NCBI GenBank assembly: GCA_947304395.1
Contig: CAMZBA010000003.1
Coordinates: 1 to 64,000, forward strand
DNA from: an uncultured Candidatus Saccharibacteria bacterium
GTDB taxonomy: Bacteria > Patescibacteriota > Saccharimonadia > Saccharimonadales > Saccharimonadaceae
Length of the DNA stretch: 64,000 bases
Reading direction: 5' to 3'
This document shows, in pieces, positions 8,086 through 15,915 of the stretch. Positions within the stretch are counted from its first letter, which is position 1. Every line of letters begins with the position of its first letter. Position numbers and translations under genes: made by a program. Under the pieces are notes generated by a model. That model saw nothing but the letters and a program-made list of their open reading frames with translations, did not search any database and was not told the DNA's origin.

Positions 8086-8595
8086 TTAAGCTAAAGAGTT
8101 TGGATTCATAATTGCCATTCGACGTAAATCGAACATTTGTCCATTGTACGGACGGTTGGCTGGCTGCGTGCCAAAACTCAAAAAGCCAGCTTTTTCGTAA
8201 CTTTTAATTGCGGCTGGGTTTCCTTCGCTTACTAATAGTCGAATACTTTTTAGGCCACGATTTTCGAAGCCGTATTTTACTAATTGCTTAGTTGCCGCTG
8301 TGCCGATGCCTTTTCCGCGTACGTCTTCGCCATATAATCCGATACTGAGCATTGCGAATTTCTTTTCGAAGTTATAGTCATATAGTGCGCAATATCCCAC
8401 CATTTTTTCGTCGTTCAGGATAATAAAGTAATCGTCTTTATTTGCTATATTTTTACTTATCCATTTTTTTACGGATTCTAAATCTGCATCCGCCTGATAA
8501 AAATCGTAATTCGTATCATCTAAGCGCATCTTCAAAATAAACTCAGTAAATTCTAAGTTTTCTAAAGTTAGTGGAACGAGTCTAATATTCGTCAT
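8086..8595 (-). CDS. GNAT family N-acetyltransferase
   Basis: The protein has the GNAT layout: an N-terminal IRLVPLTLENLE strand-helix, a central sheet (MVGYCALYD), the acetyl-CoA loop VRGKGIGTAATKQL (Q/R-x-x-G-x-G/A) and a C-terminal SEGNPAAIKSYEKAGF segment. It should acetylate an amine of a protein N-terminus, metabolite or antibiotic; the substrate is unknown. I use the inner ATG because GNAT homologues begin there. An upstream ATG at 8634 would add 13 residues and cannot be excluded. It is convergent with the 6950 gene. Confidence 0.75.
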   Translation of the reverse strand: MTNIRLVPLTLENLEFTEFILKMRLDDTNYDFYQADADLESVKKWISKNIANKDDYFIILNDEKMVGYCALYDYNFEKKFAMLSIGLYGEDVRGKGIGTAATKQLVKYGFENRGLKSIRLLVSEGNPAAIKSYEKAGFLSFGTQPANRPYNGQMFDLRRMAIMNPNSLA

Positions 8596-8599
8596 AAAT

Positions 8600-8645
8600 A
8601 ATTGGTGGGGCTTAGTTCGTAAAGTTAGAACCATAATTCAGGCCG
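8600..8645. repeat. Degenerate tRNA-Val-end-like repeat, copy A
   Basis: The GGTGGGGCTTAG stretch is a weakened version of the repeat at 9773, 11403 and 17008, which resembles the 3' end of the tRNA-Val at 18376-18452. This copy is the least certain. Confidence 0.3.
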
Positions 8646-8669
8646 ATATTTTGGATAATTCAGGCCGGA

Positions 8670-8736
8670 AGGAGACAGAAATCTGTCTGGCGGGCAACAC
8701 CAGCGTATCGCGCTTGCTCGCATTTCGCTACTCTCG
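8670..8736 (+). pseudogene. Relic of an ABC ATPase signature region
   Basis: About 67 nt translate to a run containing RNLSGGQ and QRIALARI, the signature motif and following helix of an ABC ATPase. They closely match the corresponding DNA of the exporter at about 4503-4571. Nothing before or after continues the domain, so this is a fragment left by recombination or decay. Confidence 0.65.
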
Positions 8737-8762
8737 CCGCCGACTTAACTATCCATTGCTAA

Positions 8763-8900
8763 ATGGACAAAAATGTTATAATTCATATTAACAATCTGAA
8801 CGCGCTGAGCGGCTGGGATACGCATAATGTGCTCGAAAAAGGAAATATGTTCCTTGGTATTCCAAGCAGTATACAAAGGCTAATTTGGTGGAATCTTTAG
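8763..8900 (+). CDS. Small open reading frame before the metalloprotease
   Basis: An ATG-initiated frame of 45 codons (beginning MDKNVIIHINN and ending RLIWWNL) overlaps the start of the next gene in another frame. No convincing ribosome binding site is present. It may be a short leader protein, or the frame-shifted N-terminus of the next gene. I do not recognise it. Confidence 0.25.
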   Translation: MDKNVIIHINNLNALSGWDTHNVLEKGNMFLGIPSSIQRLIWWNL

Positions 8901-9763
8901 CGGTTATGACTAATAATGATAATCTGAAAAATCTAAAATTCGACTTCAATAATAACATCGAGCTGTATTATGGCTTAAGTTACTCAGTTAATCGAGAAAA
9001 CCATTCGCCAAGGGTCTATAACACCAAGGAGGAGACTCCGGTCGTCTTAGATTTTTATGACCTTTTTGAGAAAAACTATAGCGATAGCGCCGAGCGGCTA
9101 GTTGCTAATATGGGGGAATATGAAAATATTGCGATAGCGGCTCTGAGCGCAAAATCTACAGACTATCCAATATTGATCGATTATCTTAAAAAGACGAACG
9201 ACACAAGGCGGCGCGTCATCGAAGATGTTTTGAAAAAACCAGGTCTAGATCAAATCGATTTTGGGCGCATAAAAACCTTTTATGGCCTGAATTTAAGCGA
9301 CGAAATAGTCATATATCTCAGTTTCTTTGTTTCCGGCGGTTTTGGCTTTATGTATGACAATAAGTCCACCATTGTATTAGGTGTAAAATATAACCTGGAG
9401 AAGAACTATTATGGCGTTTCCGGCACGCTTGTGTGCAAATTAATTCATGAATTTTCACACCCATATATAGGCGAAATTATCCATAAAAACAATCTTTCAC
9501 TTACGAGACGCGAAGATACTCCACCAGAGTATTATTTGGAAAACTATCTAGAAGAAGCCTTAGTTCGCGCGATGGAAATAATATTTTCTAGCGAAATCTT
9601 CGGCGAAGAATACAAAAACTGGGCTACAAAAAAGCAGGCAGATGCCGACTTTATGCTTACTATAAGAATCCTGGAAAATTATTACGCCAATCAAGAATCG
9701 ATTAAGGACATTTCGGACTTTATTCGAAATCTGATCAGCGCAGGAATTGTCAAAAATTACTAA
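8885..9763 (+). CDS. DUF4932-like putative zinc metalloprotease
   Basis: The roughly 290-residue protein has an HEFSH motif (HExxH) at about residue 190, in a context (KLIHEFSHPYIGEII) typical of DUF4932-type proteins. A downstream YLEEALVRAMEI helix could supply the third metal ligand. No signal peptide is visible, so it seems cytoplasmic. The start is uncertain: TTG at 8885, GTG at 8888 or ATG at 8906 are all possible. The preceding small frame may be its lost N-terminus. Confidence 0.55.
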   Translation: MVESLAVMTNNDNLKNLKFDFNNNIELYYGLSYSVNRENHSPRVYNTKEETPVVLDFYDLFEKNYSDSAERLVANMGEYENIAIAALSAKSTDYPILIDYLKKTNDTRRRVIEDVLKKPGLDQIDFGRIKTFYGLNLSDEIVIYLSFFVSGGFGFMYDNKSTIVLGVKYNLEKNYYGVSGTLVCKLIHEFSHPYIGEIIHKNNLSLTRREDTPPEYYLENYLEEALVRAMEIIFSSEIFGEEYKNWATKKQADADFMLTIRILENYYANQESIKDISDFIRNLISAGIVKNY

Positions 9764-9772
9764 TAATTCAGT

Positions 9773-9815
9773 ATGGTGGGCCTTAATTAACCGGGTTTTA
9801 CTCGCGTACAAAGAG
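9773..9815. repeat. tRNA-Val-end-like repeat, copy B
   Basis: This copy shares GGTGGGCCTTAATTAACC and a GTTTTA-x-ACAAAGAG tail with copies at 11403 and 17008. The first 12 nt equal the complement of the 3' end of tRNA-Val (18376 onwards). Confidence 0.5.
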
Positions 9816-9866
9816 GACGGATATATATTGAGGGGATAAGTATTGCAAATATGCTATTATTACCGT

Positions 9867-10379
9867 ATGTTATCTTTTCAAGAATTTAGCTCCCAGGATG
9901 ATCAAAGTAAGTTGAATTTTCTTAAGAATGCTGATTTTCAAGTGAGGGGGTTCAGGATTGTTGGTATGTTTGACGAAATTGAAACTGTAGAACAAATGCG
10001 CAATAAAATAAAAGAATTGAAAGAATTATCAGACCATGACCCATGTGAGCGCAAATTTTTCTGGATTATAAAAAACGACAATCCTATTGGTGTAATTACT
10101 CTACGCCCGGCTCTTAATGGTTTTTGGTTGCATAATGCTGGACACATAGGTATCGCCATCGACAAACCATATAGGGGGCGAAACAATGGCACGGAAGCAT
10201 TTAAAAAAATGTGTAAGAAAGCTAATGATGAGTATAATATCAAAGATATTATTACTATGGCATTAACTGATAATATTGCTAGCCGTACTATGATAGAGAA
10301 ATCTGGTGGCGAATATTGGGATACTATCACGGCCGCTGATGGCGAAAAATTAGCAAGATATTGGATTAAATCAGAATGA
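9867..10379 (+). CDS. GNAT family N-acetyltransferase
   Basis: A 170-residue acetyltransferase of the RimJ/RimL-like kind. Visible elements are NPIGVITLRP, the acetyl-CoA loop KPYRGRNNGTEAFKKM, and ALTDNIASRTMIEKSGG near the C-terminus. The substrate is unknown. The ATG at 9867 is chosen because TATTAT (9855-9860) ends exactly 6 nt before it and no Shine-Dalgarno exists. A TTG at 9843 in the same frame would sit upstream of this promoter. Its stop overlaps the start of a peptide deformylase fragment (ATGA). Confidence 0.75.
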   Translation: MLSFQEFSSQDDQSKLNFLKNADFQVRGFRIVGMFDEIETVEQMRNKIKELKELSDHDPCERKFFWIIKNDNPIGVITLRPALNGFWLHNAGHIGIAIDKPYRGRNNGTEAFKKMCKKANDEYNIKDIITMALTDNIASRTMIEKSGGEYWDTITAADGEKLARYWIKSE

Positions 10380-10516
10380 CTAAATTGAAGATTCGTATTG
10401 CGCCAGACCCAATTCTTCGCCAAAAGAGTCAACCAATCAAGGTAACTGAAGTTAAGTCTGCAAAGGTGCAGAAACTCGTTCAGGATATTAAGGATACTAG
10501 TCAATCTATAAACTAA
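10376..10516 (+). pseudogene. def: N-terminal fragment of peptide deformylase
   Basis: Only 46 codons are present. They read like the start of a peptide deformylase (KIRIAPDPILRQKSQPI, then KVQKLVQDIKDT) and stop before any of the three metal-binding motifs (GxGLAAxQ, EGCLS, HExDH). The start overlaps the GNAT stop by 4 nt, so the two may once have been coupled. The rest of the gene is missing downstream, making this a truncated remnant. Confidence 0.6.
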
Positions 10517-10630
10517 TATTTAGAATACGTCAAATACCATTAATTGGGGCGGCTCTTCGGTTTGTCGATTCTACTTCGACAAAAATTGCTGTATTTTACC
10601 TCTGTTATAATTAGTTTTGTTGTTATAGTT

Positions 10631-10658
10631 TTGACAAAACGAGCATATATGCTATAAT
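10631..10658 (+). promoter_or_regulatory. Promoter with a long leader
   Basis: TTGACA (10631-10636), 16-nt spacer, TATAAT (10653-10658). The leader to the ATG at 10835 is about 170 nt and can form a GTTAG/CTAAC hairpin and an imperfect CCCGTTTT/AAAACAGG hairpin. I recognise no riboswitch class in it. The stretch 10517-10630 holds nothing I can name. Confidence 0.7.
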
Positions 10659-10834
10659 GCAGTAGTTAGCAAAGCTCAAAGACTAACTAAGTACATTAAA
10701 TGATTAGTTGTCAGTAAAAGCCTTTTGCATATCTGTGACCCGTTTTGATTATCTATATGGTAGTTAAAACAGGTTGCAGAACAGTCTGCGCCTTTATAAG
10801 TCGCGAGACGTTAAAGTGCGAAAGGGGAATTCTT

Positions 10835-11257
10835 ATGAAAATTAATCACGACTCCAAAATGTTTATCAATGCAACCTTCCTCGGCGGTACCTGTGCCACC
10901 AGCACCTGGCGCAGCCAGCTGATCCCGATGCTCGACGCCGCTGTCCCTTATTTCGATCCCCAGTTGGGTCCCGGAGAATGGAATGACGAAGCCGCCGCGC
11001 TCGAGGATGCCTGCAAGGCCGAGGCTAAGGTCATGGTTTTCGTGATCAGTCCTGAGGGCTTAGGTACCTACTCTGGGTGGGAGATCCACGAGACCGCGGT
11101 GACCGCGCCCGAGCGCATGATCTTCGCTGCCATCGGTGACTTGGGAGACCAGACCAAGGGTGTCGGTAAGATCGCCAGGGGTCTTCGCGCCATGGGCGCC
11201 ACCGTCTGCGAAAGCCTCGAGGAGGTCGCCGCAGCGGTTAACACTCGCTACAACTAA
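10835..11257 (+). CDS. Nucleoside 2-deoxyribosyltransferase-like protein
   Basis: The 140-residue protein matches the small Nuc_deoxyri_tr2 type. It has an N-terminal FLGGTCATSTWR nucleotide-sugar loop, a YFDPQL strand, AKVMVFVISPE, and YSGWEIHETAV carrying a likely catalytic Glu. Members cleave or transfer the base-sugar bond of nucleosides, and related folds act in nucleotide salvage and defence. AAAGGGG lies 8 nt before the ATG. The gene is a GC-richer, single-gene cassette with its own promoter and terminator. The role here is inferred. Confidence 0.65.
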   Translation: MKINHDSKMFINATFLGGTCATSTWRSQLIPMLDAAVPYFDPQLGPGEWNDEAAALEDACKAEAKVMVFVISPEGLGTYSGWEIHETAVTAPERMIFAAIGDLGDQTKGVGKIARGLRAMGATVCESLEEVAAAVNTRYN

Positions 11258-11267
11258 TCAACCCAAA

Positions 11268-11317
11268 CCCCCGACTTCCACACAGCCAGTGTGGGTAGAG
11301 CCGGGGGCTCTCTTTTT
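11268..11317 (+). terminator. Two-tier terminator of the deoxyribosyltransferase gene
   Basis: An outer CCCCCG/CGGGGG pairing encloses a CCACAC/GTGTGG hairpin and is followed by a T run. Confidence 0.75.
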
Positions 11318-11330
11318 TGGAAAATGTTTA

Positions 11331-11448
11331 GACCAAATTATTTAGGGTATTAACAGACATTTACCACTAAAAAATCGGCCAAAATGCCGTTTTAAATACG
11401 TCTTGGTGGGGGTTAATTAACCAGGTTCTAACAGCGTATACGAGAAAC
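11331..11448. repeat. Compound repeat (type A plus tRNA-Val-end-like copy C)
   Basis: Positions about 11338-11365 (TTTAGGGTATTAACAGAC) match similar stretches at about 11915, 12935 and 18312. About 45 nt later the GGTGG...TTAATTAACCAGG repeat begins at 11403. The same order, type A then tRNA-Val 3' end, occurs at 18312-18390. Confidence 0.5.
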
Positions 11449-11481
11449 TATAGGAGTTATGTTTTTCTGATAGTGCTCATA

Positions 11482-11853
11482 TTATTCCTTGGTATATCTC
11501 CATTGTTTAAGATAGGTGCACTTGCCTTCTTCGTTTAGAGAAACCTGAAATATCCCATCTATATCCTGTTTCTTGTTAGTTTTTGTCATAATCCTTGTCA
11601 TTTGCCAGTTAATAATGCAGGTCGTATCATTATAAGCAATAATCTTATAATCATATATTATATCTTTTTGGTTGTCAGCAACAACATCCCAGAGACCTAT
11701 TACTTCATTAAAATCTCTACAAGGAATATCTATGGGGTTTTCGTAGTACTCTACGTTTTTATCGAGCGTTTCTAGTGTCTTTTTCCAATCTAGCTGTTTC
11801 CAAGATTCCATAAATTCTCTCGTCCACATGTCATATTGTTCCTTCGTCGCCAT
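11482..11853 (-). CDS. SnoaL/NTF2-like fold protein
   Basis: The 123-residue protein follows the NTF2-like pattern: an N-terminal helix (FMESWKQLDWKKTLETL) followed by curved sheet strands, ending in KCTYLKQWRY, typical of SnoaL-like polyketide cyclase/isomerase or ligand-binding proteins. Catalytic identity cannot be inferred. AGGAG lies 7 nt before the ATG. It stands alone between two repeat remnants. The fold call is moderately secure. Confidence 0.6.
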   Translation of the reverse strand: MATKEQYDMWTREFMESWKQLDWKKTLETLDKNVEYYENPIDIPCRDFNEVIGLWDVVADNQKDIIYDYKIIAYNDTTCIINWQMTRIMTKTNKKQDIDGIFQVSLNEEGKCTYLKQWRYTKE

Positions 11854-12010
11854 ATTTTTCTCCTAGTTTGCTTTATTTATATCTTATAAATATAATACGA
11901 TAGTAAAGACCAAATCGTTGGGGATTTAACGGACAAAATTATAGAGGTAAATTACGATTTTTGATACGTCTTTTGTTGCAAAAATGGCATAATTTATTGG
12001 AAGGGGCTAT

Positions 12011-12916
12011 ATGAAACTTTATATTTATTGCCGGCAAAATGATTTAACCGCTGAACAAAAAGATCTTTTGAAAGAAAAATTTGAGGACGTCGTTATTCTA
12101 GAAAAACCAGAGTATGAGCTTCTTTTTAATGACGAGAACGAGAAAGTAATCGCTATAGATCCAGATATCGTTGGCTGGGAATTTAAAAACGAAATCATAG
12201 ATAAAACACCGAATATAAGAGCCATTTGCTTAGAAACGACTGATTATGAATGGGTGGACTGTGCTTATTGTTCCGAAAAAGGCATTGCTGTCACTAACGT
12301 GCCGCACTATGCAACAAATTCTGTTGCAGAAAAATGTGTAATGATGGCTTTAGTCCTTGCGAAGAAGCTCCCTCTTTTTGAAAAAGAAGGCAAGATGAAC
12401 TGGGATAAAGAGTTTATTGGCGAAGACATGTACGGCAAGCCAACAGACATAATTGGTTTCGGGGCAATTGGTCATGCCCTTGCAAAGAAGTTGGATGGTA
12501 TTATTGGTCGTGATGAAATCTGCTATTACTCACATAATCAGAATGATCCAGAATATCATTATTTAGATTTCGATAAAATGCTTGATAAAAGCGAGTATAT
12601 GTTTATTACAATTTCAAAAAATCCAGAAAGTCTCGCTCTGTTTAATGATCTGTCAAAGTTTAGTCCTCAAGCGAAGGTAATCATTGTAGCGAATGGTTTT
12701 GAAGATATAGCGTTAAGAATGGCGCAAATGGTGGAAGATGGTAAACTCGGCGGCGTTGCCTTCGAAAGCGATGATTTGAGCAAGGAATATAAAGGCAATG
12801 TTTTCGTTACCCCACATAATGCCTACTATACTCAAGAATCTCTAGAAAAAATGTTCGAAATTTGGGTGCAGTCGATGCTCTCCGTGGTAGACGACCCGAT
12901 TAACAAAGTCAATTAA
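12011..12916 (+). CDS. D-2-hydroxyacid dehydrogenase-like NAD-dependent protein
   Basis: The 301-residue protein has the two-domain layout of this family. The nucleotide-binding glycine loop IIGFGAIGHALA (GxGxxG) is at about 155, NVPHYATNSVAEK is the family's N(V)xG/xxxxSVAE motif at about 98, and FVTPHNAYYTQES matches the catalytic TPH segment near 278. The usual catalytic Arg motif appears as ITISKNPES, which is unusual. It would reduce a 2-keto acid with NAD(P)H. GAAGGGG lies 6 nt before the ATG. Confidence 0.7.
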   Translation: MKLYIYCRQNDLTAEQKDLLKEKFEDVVILEKPEYELLFNDENEKVIAIDPDIVGWEFKNEIIDKTPNIRAICLETTDYEWVDCAYCSEKGIAVTNVPHYATNSVAEKCVMMALVLAKKLPLFEKEGKMNWDKEFIGEDMYGKPTDIIGFGAIGHALAKKLDGIIGRDEICYYSHNQNDPEYHYLDFDKMLDKSEYMFITISKNPESLALFNDLSKFSPQAKVIIVANGFEDIALRMAQMVEDGKLGGVAFESDDLSKEYKGNVFVTPHNAYYTQESLEKMFEIWVQSMLSVVDDPINKVN

Positions 12917-13053
12917 TCTTCAGCCATATTGTTGGGGGGTTTAACAACTTTTTGCGTCTTTAACGACGAAAGGCTCCGAAACGGTCGCAGATCGTGGCGA
13001 AAATACGGTAAGCCAATCTCCTACTACGCCACCTCGCCTATAGGGAGTAGAAG

Positions 13054-13082
13054 TTGACTATACGGGAAAAGTATGCTATAAT
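13054..13082 (+). promoter_or_regulatory. Promoter of the radical SAM gene
   Basis: TTGACT (13054-13059), 17-nt spacer, TATAAT (13077-13082). Confidence 0.7.
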
Positions 13083-13143
13083 TATCATATCGAGTAGTTT
13101 TAGCGACCGTGAATTTTTACAGAGACTGAAAAGGAGGTATTAT

Positions 13144-14256
13144 ATGGGACCCGTAATCGCGACAAAGGAAGTTGACGAGGTTGACCTGCATATTACTCGC
13201 GAATGCGACGGGCATTGTCCGTACTGCTATGTCGATGAGGGGGGCGGGAGTAACGAGCTGTTCAAACGATTGCCGCTATACGGCGATACTGAGACGTTGA
13301 AAGAGATTATCCGTAACATCCGGGGCGCAGCAGGGGCGAAAAGCCTGGTGTTTGTAGGGGGCGACCCTTGCCGGCATCCTGATTTAGCTGAGCTTCTTCG
13401 CTATGCCAAAGAAGATGTGGGCGGTATGGCCACTTGCGTATTGTCCAACACGCACTCCTATATGAAAGACGGAAAGGCTGTTCCGATTGAGGCTATCGTG
13501 CCTTATGTTGACGAGCTGGATTTCACCCTACACGGGATCGGCTCGGCGCACGATACTATCAATGGTAACCCTGGCGCCTATGATCATGCAATGGAGCAAC
13601 TGAAAGCCTATATGCGGGCTCGTGGTGACACCACGCATAAGGGCGTAGGTATCGTCCTTAACTTCATTCCGTATACTCTACAACACATTGAGGGGATGAT
13701 GATGGGCGCAATCAGCGAGTTGCATATGGATCCGGAGCGCGACTATTTCTTGGTCCAAAGGATCGCGAAAACTGGGCGGGCCTGTGAAGGCTATAGCCGG
13801 TGGATGGTCAAGCAGGATCTGCTAACAAAAGCGCTGGGCTCGATTGAGTACATCAGGCAGGAATATGGCTTCGAAACGAAGCTTGATGCCGTAGACGCAT
13901 TCCCGTGGTGTGCTATTCCGGAGCAGTATTGGTATATGCTGACTCCCGGTGGCTGCAAGTGGGGCTGTCCTGACGGCGTTCTTTCCGTGGTTCAGGATGG
14001 CGGCATCCAGAGATGTGCGTTGAGTGAGAGGATCCTGGGTAATTTCCTCGATATCAATACGCCTGCGGCTTTCACTCGCTTCCTGACGGGGAATTCGATA
14101 TTGCAGATGTTTCGTACACATCGACACCTGGATGGGAAGTGTTTGTCCTGTGATCTGCTGGAAAAATGCGGCGGCGGCTGCGTGATTGCAGCCGGCGACG
14201 GTGATCCCTATAAGGCCGGAGATATTCATACTGGCCACGACTACCTCGCGGACTAA
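13144..14256 (+). CDS. Radical SAM protein with a SPASM-type C-terminus
   Basis: The 370-residue protein has the radical SAM cluster motif CDGHCPYCY near residue 22 and the GGDP S-adenosylmethionine motif near 75. Its C-terminal Cys array (CKWGC, then C-x2-C-x5-CGGGC near 340-355) is typical of SPASM auxiliary iron-sulfur clusters. Such enzymes usually modify peptides or proteins by radical chemistry. I see no precursor peptide gene within a few hundred bases. GGAGGT lies before the ATG at 13144; an upstream in-frame start would lie inside the promoter. GC-richer, single-gene cassette. Confidence 0.8.
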   Translation: MGPVIATKEVDEVDLHITRECDGHCPYCYVDEGGGSNELFKRLPLYGDTETLKEIIRNIRGAAGAKSLVFVGGDPCRHPDLAELLRYAKEDVGGMATCVLSNTHSYMKDGKAVPIEAIVPYVDELDFTLHGIGSAHDTINGNPGAYDHAMEQLKAYMRARGDTTHKGVGIVLNFIPYTLQHIEGMMMGAISELHMDPERDYFLVQRIAKTGRACEGYSRWMVKQDLLTKALGSIEYIRQEYGFETKLDAVDAFPWCAIPEQYWYMLTPGGCKWGCPDGVLSVVQDGGIQRCALSERILGNFLDINTPAAFTRFLTGNSILQMFRTHRHLDGKCLSCDLLEKCGGGCVIAAGDGDPYKAGDIHTGHDYLAD

Positions 14257-14264
14257 AAAACGGG

Positions 14265-14290
14265 CCGCACCCCTCGGGTGCGGTCTTTTT
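14265..14290 (+). terminator. Terminator of the radical SAM gene
   Basis: A perfect CCGCACCC/GGGTGCGG hairpin is followed by TCTTTTT. Confidence 0.85.
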
Positions 14291-14326
14291 CATGTTAAAA
14301 TAATGGCAATAAACGTGAGGAGTGAT

Positions 14327-14731
14327 ATGGAAAAAACTTTTGATTTCTTGAAGAATAGAACCCATGTGAATTTTGTCGCAACAGTAAATGGCAACAAGCC
14401 GAGCTTGCGCCCATTTGGTGACCCAGTATTATTTGATGGGAAAATCTATGCGTTAACTCATGCGCAAAAGAATGTGGCGAAACAAATTGAGGCAAATAAT
14501 CATGTCTGCATCGTTGCCTATGACGGAACTGATTGGATTAGAATCAATTGCCAAATGATTGACGATAGTGACAATGTTGAGGCCAAAAAAGCAATCATAG
14601 CAGAGTTTGATTGGGCGGAAGAGGCTGGATACACTTTAGATGCGCCTGATTTCAAGATTTTTTATCTCGCTAATGCTGACGCGGCAATCTATAACGAAGA
14701 CGGCGAGGTACTAGCACGAGAACAGTTTTAG
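14327..14731 (+). CDS. Pyridoxamine 5'-phosphate oxidase-family flavoprotein
   Basis: The 134-residue protein has the split beta-barrel pattern of PPOX-type flavin-binding proteins: HVNFVATVNGNKPSLRPFG, then DGKIYALTHAQKNVAKQI, then NNHVCIVAYDGTDWIRI. Such proteins bind FMN or F420 and reduce small molecules. GTGAGGAG precedes the ATG at 14327. A longer upstream reading frame crosses the terminator of the previous gene and is rejected. Confidence 0.75.
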   Translation: MEKTFDFLKNRTHVNFVATVNGNKPSLRPFGDPVLFDGKIYALTHAQKNVAKQIEANNHVCIVAYDGTDWIRINCQMIDDSDNVEAKKAIIAEFDWAEEAGYTLDAPDFKIFYLANADAAIYNEDGEVLAREQF

Positions 14732-14769
14732 CTATTTAGCTAGCAACCGAAGTTTATGTAAAACTAATC

Positions 14770-14807
14770 AAAATCCCTTGCCGCCAACGCGACAGGGATT
14801 TTTATTG
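14770..14807 (+). terminator. Terminator of the PPOX gene
   Basis: AAATCCCT pairs with AGGGATTT and runs into a T tract. Confidence 0.6.
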
Positions 14808-14811
14808 CATA

Positions 14812-14838
14812 AAAAAGCTCGCAGTTACCTGCGAGCAG
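14812..14838 (-). terminator. Terminator overlapping the double-HTH gene's stop
   Basis: On the minus strand GCTCGCAG/CTGCGAGC precedes six T residues. The stem contains the stop codon of the gene at 14825-15487. Confidence 0.75.
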
Positions 14839-15487
14839 TTGTTTTCGCATTTTCGGCACGAATAAGGCTTATGGCTGTTGCCAAAGTAATCTTTGCGTCT
14901 TTCTTTTCGATCACTATTCCGTCCAGCATAGATAAGACAACCGTATCCACGACTATAAGCTCATCCATTGAGACGCCAAGGGTGGCGGCCAAGACTACCA
15001 GATGCTCGACTGACGGCAGTCTAGTGCCGCGAATCCAATTATAGACTGCCTGTGTGGTTTTAGTGCCAAGAGTCTTCTGTATGTCTCGCACGGTCATTTC
15101 GGCATCGATCATTAGCTGATTAATCCTCTTACCGGTCGCTACAGCATCTATGTCTGGGACAAGCATTTGTCCGCAATCGCATATTGGCAAGTCGCACGCC
15201 GCCTCCGCCAAGTTTTCCTCGTGTGCGGGTAGCGGCTTCTTTGTCTTTGCGGGATAAGCGGTAGTGTCGGCAACTATGATTTCTTCCATTGGAGTGCCCA
15301 ATACTGCCGCCAGGATTACTAGATGCTCGACGGTCGGTAATACGGCGCCGCTTAGCCACTTGTGGAATGTCTGTGAACAGCTGATATCGTAGAAGCATTT
15401 AGCATTCAGTGTGGTCAGGCCAATCTCGTTCATTAAAGACCGAATTCTTTTACCCGTTGCAGTAGTGTCGATGATTGTGCTTTTCAT
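14825..15487 (-). CDS. Regulator with two tandem XRE-type HTH domains
   Basis: The 220-residue protein consists of two diverged copies of one helix-turn-helix domain (about 8-72 and 112-180). Each starts ATGKRI-x2-LM and ends LPxVEHLVxLAAxLGxxMxELIV. Cro/C1-type domains bind DNA, and a covalent pair of them could act as a monomeric dimer on an operator. The linker has a short Cys segment (CDLPICDCG). GAGGGGGG precedes the ATG. Promoter and terminator are its own, and no target is evident. Confidence 0.7.
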   Translation of the reverse strand: MKSTIIDTTATGKRIRSLMNEIGLTTLNAKCFYDISCSQTFHKWLSGAVLPTVEHLVILAAVLGTPMEEIIVADTTAYPAKTKKPLPAHEENLAEAACDLPICDCGQMLVPDIDAVATGKRINQLMIDAEMTVRDIQKTLGTKTTQAVYNWIRGTRLPSVEHLVVLAATLGVSMDELIVVDTVVLSMLDGIVIEKKDAKITLATAISLIRAENAKTTARR

Positions 15488-15552
15488 TTAAATCCCCCCT
15501 CTTTTCTATAAATAACGGCCATGAAGCTACGAAAGGTCTCAGAGCTTCCGAT

Positions 15553-15581
15553 ATTATAACAGCATAGCTAAATACCGTCAA
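15553..15581 (-). promoter_or_regulatory. Promoter of the double-HTH gene
   Basis: On the minus strand TTGACG and TATAAT are separated by 17 nt. The gap 15582-15915 contains little else besides a bidirectional terminator and a possible short frame. Confidence 0.7.
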
Positions 15582-15737
15582 GTTTAGGCTTGCTAGGAAC
15601 GTTATTTTAGCTATGGCGGAATGTCGTGCTACTTGATTTGTATTTGCTTTCCTTTTTCGCAATGTTTATAGAATTCGATTTGGGCTGATATTCTTAATGG
15701 CGTATACTGCCGAAAGCATCGACGAATTCGAATGATT

Positions 15738-15768
15738 CAAAAAGCCCCGCAGTAATGCGGGGTTTTTC
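15738..15768. terminator. Bidirectional intrinsic terminator
   Basis: GCCCCGC/GCGGGG hairpin with A run before and T run after. It ends the minus-strand transcript of the 15916 gene. Confidence 0.7.
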
Positions 15769-15915
15769 TTATATTTCGTCAACGTAGACACTTCTGTCAT
15801 AGAAAGATCTAAGGTCGCGAAAATGGAGTAAGATTTTGTCACCTCCACCCATAGCGATTCCGAGCGCAAGCGTAGGAGCAAGGAGATTACTTGATTTATC
15901 CGGCGTCGGCAGACC

